Positions 26,722 through 36,018 of a DNA stretch of 64,000 bases are shown here, piece by piece. The notes beneath the pieces were generated by a model. The model was not told where the DNA came from and made no database searches. It saw only the letters and a list, made by a program, of their open reading frames with translations. Origin of the DNA: Sphingopyxis sp. BSN-002 (GTDB taxonomy: Bacteria > Pseudomonadota > Alphaproteobacteria > Sphingomonadales > Sphingomonadaceae). The DNA lies in NCBI RefSeq assembly GCF_022024275.1, contig NZ_CP091804.1, positions 3,552,501 through 3,616,500 of the forward strand, in the 5' to 3' direction. Position numbers and translations under genes: made by a program. How positions within the stretch are numbered: position 1 is the first letter of the stretch; each line of letters starts with the position of its first letter.

Positions 26722-27405
26722 TCAGGGATTGCGATAAAGCCGTTCTGCCACGGCGGGGCGCAGATGATATCGCGCCGGCAGAAGCGAGACGAACGGCGCG
26801 ACTGATGCATCGAGTATGGCAGCATTGGCGGTCTCATTCGCCGTGCACTTGGCGTCGCCAAATGAGCGCACTTCTTCGCCATACACCCAAAGATTGGCAA
26901 CTTCCGGCCCTGGTTTTGCCACGGCCAAAACTCGATCGGAGAAGGAGTTTGTTCTCTGTTCGCAGTCGGTCGTGAACGAAAGACTCATGTTCTTCGGCTC
27001 CTGCCAATCGGTTTCCCATCGCAATCTGTTCAGCCGGTCCAGCAATAGGCGCAGATCAGCTTTCCCAAGCATGATCTCGGCACGTGCAATAACCGGCTCT
27101 TCCCATTGCTTTTCATCATCGTCACTGCCGGCCAAGTCGATGGCACGCATGCATCCGTGATGCTCCGGTTGCTGGGCATACCAACTGATCCGGACCTTGC
27201 CGGTGCGCTCGATGGCGATCTCGCGGCCCAATGGGCAATCGCCGAACACCGACAATTGGCCATGTTCGACGTTGCGGACATAATAGATCGTATCGAAGTC
27301 ATTGAGGTTGTTTGTGCCGCTGCCGGCCGTCAAGCTGCTTGCCAAGGTTACTCCGATGGAGACGAAGAGGGCGGTAACCACCGTGATGATCGAACTGGCG
27401 CGCAT
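26722..27405 (-). CDS. Hypothetical secreted protein, A+T-richer than neighbours
   Basis: The 227-residue product has an N-terminal signal or anchor (SIITVVTALFVSIGVTLASS). The mature domain has four cysteines (CPLG, HHGC, TDCEQ, AKCT) that could form two disulfides. I recognise no family. Its base composition is less G+C-rich than the flanking hydrolase and rph. It occupies a place between hrcA/hydrolase and rph that is otherwise housekeeping. Confidence 0.65.
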   Translation of the reverse strand: MRASSIITVVTALFVSIGVTLASSLTAGSGTNNLNDFDTIYYVRNVEHGQLSVFGDCPLGREIAIERTGKVRISWYAQQPEHHGCMRAIDLAGSDDDEKQWEEPVIARAEIMLGKADLRLLLDRLNRLRWETDWQEPKNMSLSFTTDCEQRTNSFSDRVLAVAKPGPEVANLWVYGEEVRSFGDAKCTANETANAAILDASVAPFVSLLPARYHLRPAVAERLYRNP

Positions 27406-27508
27406 GAATCGAGTTTAGAAGACCGACATCGACGCGCCAGAGCTTTTTCTGGCCAATCATTCGTCGCCTCGCTAAGCGCGCCTGCATACAGCCACAGGAG
27501 AATGAACC

Positions 27509-28225
27509 ATGCGCCCCTCCGGCCGCGCCCCCGACCAGATGCGGTCGATCGGCATCGAAACCAATTTCACCATCCATGCCGAGGGCAGCGTCCTCGTCAG
27601 CTTCGGCAACACCAAGGTGCTGGTGACCGCCAGCGTCGAGGAAAAGGTGCCGCCCTTCCTGCGCGGCAAGGGTCAGGGCTGGGTGACGGCCGAATATGGC
27701 ATGCTGCCCCGCGCGACGCACACCCGCGGCAGCCGCGAGGCGGCGAAGGGCAAACAGTCAGGCCGCACACAGGAAATCCAGCGGCTTATCGGCCGCAGCT
27801 TGCGCGCCGTCGTCGACATGGCGAAGCTTGGCGAGCGCCAGATCGTCATCGACTGCGACGTGATCCAGGCCGACGGCGGCACGCGCACCGCGTCGATCAG
27901 CGGTGCGTGGGTCGCGCTGCGCCTCGCGGTCGACAAGCTGATCGCGTCGGGTGCGCTCACGGCCGATCCGATCGAGGACAGCGTCGCCGCGATCTCGTGC
28001 GGCATCTACAAAGGCACGCCGGTGCTCGACCTCGATTATGACGAGGATTCGGTCGCCGAGGCGGACGGCAATTTCGTGCTGACAGGCAAGGGCCAGATCG
28101 TCGAAGTGCAGGCGAGCGCCGAGGGTGCGACCTATGACGAGGAAGGACTGCTGCGCCTGCTCCGTCTCGCGCGCATCGGCTGCACCGACATCTTCGCGGC
28201 GCAGGCGAAGGCGGTGGGCCGCTGA
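27509..28225 (+). CDS. rph: Ribonuclease PH
   Basis: RNase PH trims tRNA 3' ends by phosphorolysis. The 238-residue protein begins [20 protein letters not shown] and has [21 protein letters not shown]. The phosphate-binding [17 protein letters not shown] and [16 protein letters not shown] complete the pattern. The ATG follows ACAGGAGAATGAACC. rdgB starts 1 bp after the stop. Confidence 0.97.
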   Translation: MRPSGRAPDQMRSIGIETNFTIHAEGSVLVSFGNTKVLVTASVEEKVPPFLRGKGQGWVTAEYGMLPRATHTRGSREAAKGKQSGRTQEIQRLIGRSLRAVVDMAKLGERQIVIDCDVIQADGGTRTASISGAWVALRLAVDKLIASGALTADPIEDSVAAISCGIYKGTPVLDLDYDEDSVAEADGNFVLTGKGQIVEVQASAEGATYDEEGLLRLLRLARIGCTDIFAAQAKAVGR

Positions 28226-28226
28226 G

Positions 28227-28850
28227 GTGACGCGCAAGCTCGCCCCCGGCAAGCTCGTCATCGCGAGCCATAATGCGGGCAAGGTGCGCGAAATCCGCGC
28301 GCTGCTCGAACCCTATGGGATCGAGCCCGTGTCGGCGGGCGACCTTGGCCTGCCCGAGCCCGAGGAGACGGGGACGACCTTCGTCGAAAATGCGTTGCTG
28401 AAGGCGCATGCGAGCGCTTCGGCCGCCGGCCTGCCGGCGCTCGCCGATGACAGCGGGCTCGAAGTCACGGCGCTTGGCGGCCGTCCCGGCGTCTACACCG
28501 CCGACTGGGCCGAGCGGCAGTGGTTCGAGGGCGAAGAAGGCCGCGACTGGTATATGGCGATGGGAAAGGTCGAGGGACTGCTCGCCGAGCAAGGCCCCTC
28601 TGTCGACCGCAGCGCACGCTTCGTCTGCACCCTCGCATTGGCGTGGCCCGACGGCCATGCCGAGGTGTTCGAGGGCAAGGCCGAGGGCAGCCTGACCTGG
28701 CCGCCGCGCGGGACGATGGGTTTCGGCTATGATCCGGTATTTGTTCCGGCCGGTAACACAGTGACTTTCGCGGAAATCGACCCGGCCGAGAAGCATGCGA
28801 TCAGCCACCGGGCCGATGCGTTTGCCAAGCTGGTGGCGGGCGCGTTCTAA
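28227..28850 (+). CDS. rdgB: XTP/dITP diphosphatase (RdgB/HAM1)
   Basis: This house-cleaning enzyme hydrolyses non-canonical purine NTPs to NMP and pyrophosphate. The 207-residue protein has [27 protein letters not shown], the Mg site LADDSGLEV, and [12 protein letters not shown]. It starts with GTG at 28227, one base after the rph stop. An upstream in-frame ATG lies inside rph and is not used. Confidence 0.95.
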   Translation: MTRKLAPGKLVIASHNAGKVREIRALLEPYGIEPVSAGDLGLPEPEETGTTFVENALLKAHASASAAGLPALADDSGLEVTALGGRPGVYTADWAERQWFEGEEGRDWYMAMGKVEGLLAEQGPSVDRSARFVCTLALAWPDGHAEVFEGKAEGSLTWPPRGTMGFGYDPVFVPAGNTVTFAEIDPAEKHAISHRADAFAKLVAGAF

Positions 28851-28862
28851 GCGCTCGAATCG

Positions 28863-29099
28863 TCAGGCGCGAAACCTGATTTTGCCTTCGATCTCGACGA
28901 AGCGCGAACTATCGCCTTTGTCGCGCATGTCGCGCAGTGCCTGTTTCTGGCACTCGGGATCATGGTTGATCCGGCGAGCAATGAGCCTGCGCATTTCCTC
29001 GTCGGCAAAGATCAGGTCATGCGCGCCGTCGATGCTGACGCCGAATTTCTCGCGCGTGCGTTTGACCAGCTGGATGAAATCCTGATTGGCGATATCCAT
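28863..29099 (-). CDS. Small hypothetical protein
   Basis: From the ATG at 29099, preceded by GGAGG, the 78-residue charged protein starts MDIANQDFIQLVKRTREKFG. It has a basic-acidic C-terminal half (DPECQKQALRDMRDKGDSSRF). I recognise no family. It converges with rdgB (12 bp apart) and its start diverges from hemW 65 bp away. Confidence 0.6.
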   Translation of the reverse strand: MDIANQDFIQLVKRTREKFGVSIDGAHDLIFADEEMRRLIARRINHDPECQKQALRDMRDKGDSSRFVEIEGKIRFRA

Positions 29100-29163
29100 G
29101 GCGAGCCTCCGAAGCGAGCCTAGCCATGCAGACAATCGCTGAAAAGTGACTATATCGCCGCGC

Positions 29164-30309
29164 ATGGCCGAACCGCTCGCCCTTTATGTCCATTGGCCGT
29201 TCTGCGTCAGCAAATGCCCCTATTGCGACTTCAACAGCCATGTGCGCGAGAGCGTCGATCAGGCGGCGTGGCGTGCCGCGTTGCTCGCCGATCTTCGCCA
29301 TGAGGCGGCGCTGCTGGCGGACCGTCCGGTGTCGTCGATTTTCTTCGGCGGCGGCACGCCCAGCCTGATGCCGCCCGAGACCGTCGCGGCGGTGATCGCG
29401 GCGGCGGACGATGCGTGGGGCCTCGCGAGCGATTGCGAGATCACGCTCGAGGCGAACCCCAATTCGGTCGAAGTCGCCAACTTTGCAGCGCTTGCATCGG
29501 CCGGGGTCAATCGCGTGTCGATCGGCGTCCAGAGCTTCGACGCTCAAATCCTGCACTTCCTCGGCCGCGCGCACAGTGGCGACGAGGCGCGGCGCGCGAT
29601 TGCGGCGGCGCAGGAGTATTTCGCGCGCGTCAGTTTCGATCTGATCTATGCGCGGCCGGGACAGACGCTTGAGCAATGGGAGACCGAGCTGAGTGACGCG
29701 CTGGCGTTCGGAACCGGGCACCTCTCGCTCTATCAGCTCACCATCGAGCCCGGCACGCGTTTCGCGACGCTTGCTGCGAAGGGCGATCTCGTCATTCCCG
29801 ATGGCGATACCGCCGCGGACCTGTTCGACGCGACGCAGGCAATCACGCGCAGCGCCGGGCTGCCTCGCTACGAGGTGTCGAACCATGCGCGGCCGGGCGA
29901 CGAGAGCCGGCACAATCTGAGCTACTGGCGCTACGGCGACTATGCGGGGATTGGGCCCGGCGCCCACGGCCGCCGCCTGATGCAGGCGACCGAGCGGCAC
30001 AAAAAGCCCGAGAATTTCATCGCTGCGGTCGGGCGTAACGGGCACGGGCTGAAGGTCGAAACCGATCTTCCTGCGCACGAACGCGCGACCGAAGCGATGC
30101 TGATGGGGCTGCGGCTCACCGAAGGCATCGATCTGGCGCGTATCGAGGCGCGCAGCGGGCTGGGGCGAGAAGCTTTCGTCGATGATGGCGCGGTCGAACG
30201 GCTGTCGGGGCAGGGATTGCTGGTGCAAAGTGGTAACCGGCTCGCGGTGACCGACGACGGCATATTGCTGCTCGACTCGATCCTTTCCGAGGTGGTCAAA
30301 ACCCACTAA
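29164..30309 (+). CDS. hemW: Radical SAM heme chaperone HemW
   Basis: HemW (formerly HemN-like) binds heme and a [4Fe-4S] cluster and inserts heme into respiratory enzymes. It is not coproporphyrinogen oxidase. The 381-residue protein has CVSKCPYCDFNSH (CxxxCxxC followed by DFN), FFGGGTPSLM and VNRVSIGVQSFD. The ATG at 29164 is preferred over one at 29146. The order rph-rdgB-hemW is common in alphaproteobacteria. Confidence 0.94.
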   Translation: MAEPLALYVHWPFCVSKCPYCDFNSHVRESVDQAAWRAALLADLRHEAALLADRPVSSIFFGGGTPSLMPPETVAAVIAAADDAWGLASDCEITLEANPNSVEVANFAALASAGVNRVSIGVQSFDAQILHFLGRAHSGDEARRAIAAAQEYFARVSFDLIYARPGQTLEQWETELSDALAFGTGHLSLYQLTIEPGTRFATLAAKGDLVIPDGDTAADLFDATQAITRSAGLPRYEVSNHARPGDESRHNLSYWRYGDYAGIGPGAHGRRLMQATERHKKPENFIAAVGRNGHGLKVETDLPAHERATEAMLMGLRLTEGIDLARIEARSGLGREAFVDDGAVERLSGQGLLVQSGNRLAVTDDGILLLDSILSEVVKTH

Positions 30310-30317
30310 CTCTCCTC

Positions 30318-30407
30318 AACCCCGTTCGCATCGAGCGAAGTCGAGATGCCCCTCGGACTCGCGCCTGCTTTCGGGGTGTCTCGACTTCGCTCGACACGAA
30401 CGGGATT
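30318..30407. repeat. REP-like palindrome, type C
   Basis: Arms CCGTTCGCATCGAGCGAAGT and its near complement (ACTTCGCTCGACACGAACGG), each about 35 nt at 30318-30352 and 30373-30407, enclose a 20-nt loop. It fills most of the gap between hemW and xerC. Confidence 0.85.
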
Positions 30408-30422
30408 AGAGGTACGGAATGG

Positions 30423-31316
30423 ATGTTGGCTGACGGATTGATCCGCGACTGGGATGCTCATCTGGCGCACGAGAAGCGCCGGTCGGAGCATACGCGCCGC
30501 GCCTATATCGCGACCGCCGAGCGTTTCTGCGCCTTCCTGTCGCATCATCGTGGAGGTGCGATCGATGCGCGGTTGCTGAAATCGCTGACCCCCAACGACC
30601 TGCGCTCCTATCTTGCCGACCGTCGCGCCGAAGGATTGGGCAACGCTTCGGCGGCGCGTGAACTGTCGGCGCTGCGGACCTTCCTGCGCTTCGTTGGCGG
30701 ATCGAACGCGAGCGTGCCGCAGATGCGCGGGCCGCGGGTCAAGAAAGGGTTGCCGCGCCCCGTTGCGCCCGCCGAGGCGCTCCAACTGGCACAGGATGTC
30801 GAGGACAATGCCCGCGAAGGCTGGGTCGGTGCGCGCGATTTCGCGCTGCTGCTGCTGCTCTATGGCGCCGGTCTTCGCATCGGCGAGGCGCTGGGGCTCA
30901 CCGGCGCAGCGCTACCGCTCGGCGACACGCTGCGCGTTACCGGCAAGCGGAACAAGACGCGTATCGTCCCGATCCTGCCTGCCGTTGCTTCAGCAGTGGC
31001 GCGCTATGTCGAAGCGTGTCCGTGGCCGATCGCCAAGGAAACGCCGCTCTTCCTTGGCGCCCGAGGCGGGCTGCTCCAGCCCGGCGTCGTCCGCGCCAGC
31101 GTCCGTTCCGCGCGGCGTGCGCTGGGCCTGCCCGAACGCACGACGCCGCATGCGCTACGTCATAGCTTCGCGACGCATTTGCTTGCGGGCGGCGCCGACC
31201 TTCGCAGCCTGCAGGAACTGCTCGGCCACGCGAGCCTTGCCTCAACCCAGGTCTACACCGCGGTCGACGCTGCGCATCTTCTGGACATCTATCGCAGCGC
31301 GCACCCGCGCGCCTAG
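30423..31316 (+). CDS. xerC: Tyrosine recombinase XerC
   Basis: XerC with XerD resolves chromosome dimers at dif. The 297-residue protein has the SAM-like N-terminal core-binding domain and the catalytic set: R in GAGLRIGEAL, K in TGKRNKTRI, HxxR in PHALRHSFATHLL, H in LLGHASLA and Y in TQVYT. XerC rather than XerD is assigned from overall sequence and the hemW neighbourhood. Nothing suggests a mobile-element integrase. The end overlaps the convergent DedA gene by 4 bp (CTAG). Confidence 0.9.
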   Translation: MLADGLIRDWDAHLAHEKRRSEHTRRAYIATAERFCAFLSHHRGGAIDARLLKSLTPNDLRSYLADRRAEGLGNASAARELSALRTFLRFVGGSNASVPQMRGPRVKKGLPRPVAPAEALQLAQDVEDNAREGWVGARDFALLLLLYGAGLRIGEALGLTGAALPLGDTLRVTGKRNKTRIVPILPAVASAVARYVEACPWPIAKETPLFLGARGGLLQPGVVRASVRSARRALGLPERTTPHALRHSFATHLLAGGADLRSLQELLGHASLASTQVYTAVDAAHLLDIYRSAHPRA

Positions 31317-31912
31317 TCGCTCGGCTTCCACGTAAACACGCGCCAGATATAGATCAGCACCAGCGACCCGATCGCGATCAGTGCAACGGGTCCGACGAAG
31401 GCGTCGAGATTGGCGAAACGGCTCCCGAACCAGCTCCCCGCACCGGCCAGCGCGGCGATCCAGATCGTCGAACCCGCTGCGGTCCAGAGCAGGAACTTCG
31501 CCTGATTCATCCGCACCATGCCCGCCGGCAGCGACACCATCGTCCGCGCCACGGGCATGAAGCGCGCCGCGAACACGATCGCGGGGCCGTATTTCACGAA
31601 GAAGGCATGCAGCCGCTCGACCTCGGCCCAGTCGAGCGTCAGCCAGCGGCCATGGCGATCGATAAAGGGCTTCAACCGCTCGTAGCCGATCCAGCGCCCG
31701 ATCGCGTACCAGACCCAATTACCCGCGGTCGTACCCGCAACGGCAACCGCGATCAGGGTCCAGAAATCGAAGCGCCCCTGCGAGACGGCGATACCGCCGA
31801 GCCCCATGATCACCTCGGACGGGATCGGCGGAAAGACATTCTCGAGGAACATCAGCACGAAGATGCCGAGATAGCCCCAGCCCTGGATCAGATCGAGAAT
31901 GAAGTCGGTCAT
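31313..31912 (-). CDS. DedA family membrane protein
   Basis: The 199-residue inner-membrane protein carries the DedA pattern: LENVFPPIPSEVIM near residue 24, GNWVWYAIGRWIGY, and the FAARFMPVARTMVSLPAGM block. Some DedA proteins are now linked to undecaprenyl-phosphate or phosphatidylethanolamine flipping. A specific substrate cannot be assigned here. It is downstream of gshB. Confidence 0.9.
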   Translation of the reverse strand: MTDFILDLIQGWGYLGIFVLMFLENVFPPIPSEVIMGLGGIAVSQGRFDFWTLIAVAVAGTTAGNWVWYAIGRWIGYERLKPFIDRHGRWLTLDWAEVERLHAFFVKYGPAIVFAARFMPVARTMVSLPAGMVRMNQAKFLLWTAAGSTIWIAALAGAGSWFGSRFANLDAFVGPVALIAIGSLVLIYIWRVFTWKPSD

Positions 31913-31936
31913 GGGACAGGAAACGCAGCGAGCGCC

Positions 31937-32887
31937 TTATCCGATGCGTCGCAGGATCGCGTCCCAGATCATGCCTGCGGTGTCGCTGTTGTTGAAGCGA
32001 TCGATCGCGACGATTCCGGTCGGTGAGGTGACGTTGATCTCGGTCAGCCATTCGCCCCCGATCACATCGATGCCGACGAACAGCAGGCCGCGTTCCTTGA
32101 GCGCGGGGCCGAGGATGTCGCAAATCTCCTGCTCGCGCGGGGTCAGTTCGGTCGCCTCTGCATAGCCGCCGACCGCGAGGTTCGAGCGGAACTCCCCTTC
32201 GCCGGGCTTGCGGTTGATCGCGCCCGCGACCTCACCGTCGACAAGGACGATGCGCTTGTCGCCCTTGCTGACGCTCGGCAGGAACTGCTGGACCATGAAG
32301 GGTTCGGGCCACACTTGTCCGAAAAGCTCGACCAGCGCGCCGAGGTTGCTGCCGTCGGCGTCGATGCGGAACACCGCCTTGCCGCCGTTGCCGTGGAGCG
32401 GCTTGATCACGACGGCGCCGTGGCGGCTCTGGAAATCCTTCACCGCGTCGAGATCGCGCGTCACCATCGTCGGCGGCATGAACTCGGGGAAGTCGAGCAC
32501 GAAGACCTTTTCGGGCGCATTGCGCACCGATACCGGATCGTTGACGACGAGCGTCTGGCCCGCGAGCCGCTCGAGCAGCCAGGTGCCGGTCAGATAGCCG
32601 AGATCGAACGGCGGATCCTGCCGCATCAGCACGACGTCGATGTCGCGGCCGAGGTCGAGCGTGACCGCGTCGCCGAACCTGTAGTGATCGCCCGCCTCGC
32701 GTTTCGCCTCGATGATGCGGTGCGCCCTGGTGGTCAGCCGCCCGGCCTCCCACGTCAGGCCGCGGACGTCGTAGTGATAGAGTTCGTAGCCGCGTTCGAG
32801 CGCCTTCAGGATCAGGTGGAAGCTGCTGTCGCCATTGATATTGATCCCGTCCATCGGGTCCATTTGCACGGCTGCACGCAGGGTCAT
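31937..32887 (-). CDS. gshB: Glutathione synthetase
   Basis: GshB adds glycine to gamma-glutamylcysteine. The 316-residue ATP-grasp protein contains VQMDPMDGININGDSSFHL, VLMRQDPPFDLGYL, GAVVIKPLHGNGGKAVF and INVTSPTGI. The ATG at 32887 follows AAGGAGAAG and gives the family length; a start at 32911 would add eight residues. gshA is not in the window. Confidence 0.96.
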   Translation of the reverse strand: MTLRAAVQMDPMDGININGDSSFHLILKALERGYELYHYDVRGLTWEAGRLTTRAHRIIEAKREAGDHYRFGDAVTLDLGRDIDVVLMRQDPPFDLGYLTGTWLLERLAGQTLVVNDPVSVRNAPEKVFVLDFPEFMPPTMVTRDLDAVKDFQSRHGAVVIKPLHGNGGKAVFRIDADGSNLGALVELFGQVWPEPFMVQQFLPSVSKGDKRIVLVDGEVAGAINRKPGEGEFRSNLAVGGYAEATELTPREQEICDILGPALKERGLLFVGIDVIGGEWLTEINVTSPTGIVAIDRFNNSDTAGMIWDAILRRIG

Positions 32888-32907
32888 GATCTTCTCCTTG
32901 GGCGCCG

Positions 32908-33258
32908 TCATGGCTGCCAGACGTGGACCAGATGGCGAGGCAAACGCCCCGGCGCAAGCAGCATCACGTCGATGCGGATATCATCGGTGGGCCGCGCAAA
33001 GCGCGGAGCGAGCATTTCTGCCGCAGCGGCGACCCGGCGCAGGCGCCATGCGTCGATCGCGAGGTCGAGGTCTTCGGGGCGGTCGCGCCATTTCACCTCG
33101 ATAAAGGCGAGCGTCCTGCCACGCCGCGCAACCAGATCGACTTCGCCTGCCGCAACGCGCTGCCGCTGCCCCAGGATGCGCCAGCCATGCAGGCGCAGCC
33201 ACCATGCCGCGCGCCGTTCGGCCTTGCGTCCGCGCGCTTCGGCGGCGGCGCGGCTCAA
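32908..33258 (-). CDS. yraN: YraN/UPF0102 family nuclease-like protein
   Basis: The 116-residue protein has the UPF0102 core: GRKAERRAAWWLRLHGWRIL, AAGEVDLVARRGRTLAFIEVKWR. The latter contains the E-x-D ... E-V-K signature of restriction-endonuclease-like folds. Its cellular role is unsettled. The start codon is TTG at 33258, overlapping the rsmI stop (TTGA). rsmI-yraN-gshB form one operon. Confidence 0.92.
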   Translation of the reverse strand: MSRAAAEARGRKAERRAAWWLRLHGWRILGQRQRVAAGEVDLVARRGRTLAFIEVKWRDRPEDLDLAIDAWRLRRVAAAAEMLAPRFARPTDDIRIDVMLLAPGRLPRHLVHVWQP

Positions 33259-34115
33259 TCCTGCGCTTTCAACGCGAGCGCGCGGGCATAGACCTCGTGC
33301 CGGTCGAGGCCATATTGCTTCGCGACGGCCTTCGCGGCCTGCGCGACGGGCTTGTCGGCCATCGCGGTGCGAAGCGCGGCATCAACGGTGGCCTCGTCGG
33401 CCTCGTCCGGAAGCTGTTCGCCGGGAGGGGCGACGACGATGACGATCTCGCCCTTGGGCGGTGCATCGGCGTAGCGCGTCGAGAGCTCGCTCAGCGTCCC
33501 GGTCACGCATTCCTCGTACAATTTGCTGATCTCGCGCGCGACCGCAACCTCGCGGTTGCCAAGGCCGTCGGCCAGCGCGCCGAGGGCAGCCGAAAGGCGG
33601 GGACCGCTTTCATAAAAGACCAATGTCGCACGCAATCCGGCGAACTCGGCGATCGTATCGGCACGCGCCTTCGCCTTGTTCGGCAGGAAGCCCGCGAACA
33701 GGAAGCGGTCGCTGGGCAACCCCGAGAGCGTGATTGCCGCGATCGCGGCGCACGGGCCGGGCAGGGTGGCGACATGGCGGCCGGCGGCCCGCGCATCGCG
33801 CACCAGCTTGTATCCCGGGTCGGAAATCAGCGGTGTGCCCGCATCCGACACCAAAACGACAACTTCATCGGCCATTCGCGCAACCAGAGTCGCGCGGGTG
33901 CGTTCGTCGCTATGGTCGTGATAGGGGGTCATCGGAACACGCAAGCCCAGATGCGACAGCAGCTTTGCGGTCACGCGCGTGTCCTCTGCCGCGATTATAT
34001 CGGCGGAGGCGAGCGTTGCGGCAGCCCGGGCACTGATGTCGCCGAGGTTGCCGATGGGCGTCGCGACGATATAGAGACCGGGTAAGGGAGATTTTGAGAT
34101 GGTCGAATCCGGCAT
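33255..34115 (-). CDS. rsmI: 16S rRNA C1402 2'-O-methyltransferase RsmI
   Basis: RsmI methylates the ribose of C1402 in 16S rRNA using SAM. The 286-residue protein has PGLYIVATPIGNLGDISARA, AAEDTRVTAKLLSHL, VLVSDAGTPLISDPGYKLV and LPGPCAAIAAI. The ATG at 34115 is the family-like start (MPDSTISKSPLPGLYIVATP). It overlaps the beginning of the divergent lipoprotein gene by 17 bp. Confidence 0.95.
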   Translation of the reverse strand: MPDSTISKSPLPGLYIVATPIGNLGDISARAAATLASADIIAAEDTRVTAKLLSHLGLRVPMTPYHDHSDERTRATLVARMADEVVVLVSDAGTPLISDPGYKLVRDARAAGRHVATLPGPCAAIAAITLSGLPSDRFLFAGFLPNKAKARADTIAEFAGLRATLVFYESGPRLSAALGALADGLGNREVAVAREISKLYEECVTGTLSELSTRYADAPPKGEIVIVVAPPGEQLPDEADEATVDAALRTAMADKPVAQAAKAVAKQYGLDRHEVYARALALKAQD

Positions 34116-35313
34116 GAAGCCGAAAATGGCAGAAACTGCTGCCGAGCGCCAAGCGAATGCGTCGTCGCGGCGCCGAATGCTGCGCGGGATGGCGACGCTG
34201 GCCCTCGGGGGCCTGCTTGCCGCGTGCCAGATGGTGCCCAAGGCGAGCGGCCCGGCAACGCCGCCGCCGCCGACCGATACGACCGACAATGTAGGCCCTG
34301 GTCTCCCGACCGATACCGATCGCCACCGCGTTGCCTTGCTCGTGCCCCAGACGGGCCCCAACGCCGACGTCGGCATGGCGATCGCGAACGCCACGACGAT
34401 GGCGCTGCTCGATTCGCGGACCGAAAAGGTGCGTATCACGACCTATGACACCGCGCTCGGGGCCGCTGCGGCGGCGCGGCAGGCGGTGGCCGATGGCAAC
34501 AAGCTCATTCTCGGGCCGCTGCTCAGCGAGGATGTCGCTGCGGTCGCACCGATCGCCCGCGAGGCGAAGGTGCCGGTCCTCAGCTTCTCGAACGACAGCA
34601 GCGTTGCCGGCAACGGTGTCTTCATCATGGGCTTCGTCCCCGGCCAGTCGGTCGAGCGCGTCGTGGCCTTCGCGCGCGCCAAGGGACATCAGCGCTTCGG
34701 CGCGCTCGTTCCCAAGACCGTCTATGGCGACCGCTCGAGTGCGGCATTCCGCACGGCGGTAACCGCTGCGGGCGGCACGCTTGTCGCGGTCGAAAGCTAT
34801 GATCGCAGCGCGACCGCTCTTACCGGAGCGGCCCGCCGTCTCGCCAATGCCGGCGCGATGGACGCGGTGCTGATCGCGGACTCGGGCGGCAATGCGGTCC
34901 GCGCGGTGCCGGTGATCAAGGGTACCGGCAACCGGCAGATACTCGGCACCGAGCTGTGGAATACCGACGCGACCCTCGGCGGCAACGCGGCGATGCGCGG
35001 GTCCTGGTTCGCCAGCGTTTCGGACGGCCTCTATGGTCAGCTTGCAGCCAAATACCGGACCCGCTTCGGCAAGTCGCCGTATCGCCTTGCCAGCCTTGGC
35101 TATGATTCGGTGCTGCTGACGGTGCGTATCGCGCGCGAGTGGAAGCCCGGCACGACCTTTCCTGCCGGGCGTTTGCTGGCGGAGGACGGCTTCGGCGGCA
35201 TCGACGGCATCTTCCGTTTCAACAATCGCGGGATCGCGGTGCGCGCGCTCGAGGTGAGCGAGGTCGGGGCAGGGGGCTTCCGCGTCGTCGATCCCGCGCC
35301 GACGAAGTGGTAG
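34099..35313 (+). CDS. LpoA-like penicillin-binding protein activator (type 1 periplasmic-binding fold)
   Basis: The 404-residue product has a twin-Arg/basic N-region, then a lipoprotein signal ending LGGLLAAC at about residue 41. The mature part is a periplasmic-binding-protein fold as in the C-terminal domain of LpoA: RVALLVPQTGPNADVGMAIANA, LGPLLSEDVAAVAPIA and FASVSDGLYG. LpoA activates PBP1A from the outer membrane. In alphaproteobacteria this family is usually divergent from rsmI, as here. The ATG at 34099 follows GGGAG; ATGs at 34114 and 34126 are alternatives. Confidence 0.85.
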   Translation: MVESGMKPKMAETAAERQANASSRRRMLRGMATLALGGLLAACQMVPKASGPATPPPPTDTTDNVGPGLPTDTDRHRVALLVPQTGPNADVGMAIANATTMALLDSRTEKVRITTYDTALGAAAAARQAVADGNKLILGPLLSEDVAAVAPIAREAKVPVLSFSNDSSVAGNGVFIMGFVPGQSVERVVAFARAKGHQRFGALVPKTVYGDRSSAAFRTAVTAAGGTLVAVESYDRSATALTGAARRLANAGAMDAVLIADSGGNAVRAVPVIKGTGNRQILGTELWNTDATLGGNAAMRGSWFASVSDGLYGQLAAKYRTRFGKSPYRLASLGYDSVLLTVRIAREWKPGTTFPAGRLLAEDGFGGIDGIFRFNNRGIAVRALEVSEVGAGGFRVVDPAPTKW

Positions 35314-35459
35314 TGGCATAACCGCCACAGCGCGGCGAAAAGCGTCATGTTTCTGCCACGCGCAGCCTTTACGGCGCGGTCGCGTTCACTATATGAGCAT
35401 CAAGCGCGTCTATGGCGTCGATGCCGCGCGCCTTGTTTGAACGATCAGGAGATACAGCT

Positions 35460-36008
35460 ATACCACCGCCCATGACCCGCCGCTCGATGGCGCCGCTGCC
35501 GCCCAAGAACGGCCCTAGATACAATGAATTCATCGCCTCCCCGAAGGTCCGCGTGATCGATGAGGAAGGCGAAAATCTGGGCGTGATGCTGACTGCCGAA
35601 GCGATCGAACAGGCGGCCGAAGTGGGGCTCGACCTGGTCGAGGTCTCTCCGAACGCCGATCCGCCGGTGTGCAAGTTCCTCGACGTGGGCAAGTTCAAAT
35701 ACGAAGCCCAGAAAAAGGCGAACCTGGCGCGCAAGAGCCAGAAGACCCAGGAAATCAAAGAGATCAAGATGCGTCCGAATATCGACGATCATGATTTCGA
35801 CGTGAAGATGAAGAAGGTCTTCGACTTCCTCGGCGAAGGCGACAAGGTCAAGATGACCATGCGCTTCCGCGGCCGCGAGATGAGCCACACGCAGCTCGGC
35901 CTCAATGTGCTTCAGCGCGTTGCGGAAATGACGGCGGAGATCGCGAAGGTTGAAGCCCATCCGCGTACCGAAGGCCGCCAGATGCTGATGGTGCTCGCGC
36001 CGAAATAA
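35460..36008 (+). CDS. infC: Translation initiation factor IF-3, probable AUA start
   Basis: IF-3 binds the 30S subunit and checks the start codon. The product has [26 protein letters not shown] at the start of the N-domain (motif positions about 17-42). The C-domain includes [15 protein letters not shown] and [14 protein letters not shown]. The frame is open from 35412. ATGs at 35472 and 35487 have no ribosome-binding site. AGGAGA at 35447-35452 is 7 nt from an in-frame ATA at 35460, which gives a 182-residue product. infC is known to use rare starts (AUU in E. coli), so I place the start there. rpmI/rplT do not follow. Confidence 0.88.
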   Translation: MPPPMTRRSMAPLPPKNGPRYNEFIASPKVRVIDEEGENLGVMLTAEAIEQAAEVGLDLVEVSPNADPPVCKFLDVGKFKYEAQKKANLARKSQKTQEIKEIKMRPNIDDHDFDVKMKKVFDFLGEGDKVKMTMRFRGREMSHTQLGLNVLQRVAEMTAEIAKVEAHPRTEGRQMLMVLAPK

Positions 36009-36018
36009 GCGCCGGGCG

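Noticed and set aside
30423..31316. Tyrosine recombinase as a phage or island integrase
   Set aside because: Length, domain pattern and the hemW neighbourhood match housekeeping XerC, and no attachment repeats or cargo are seen.
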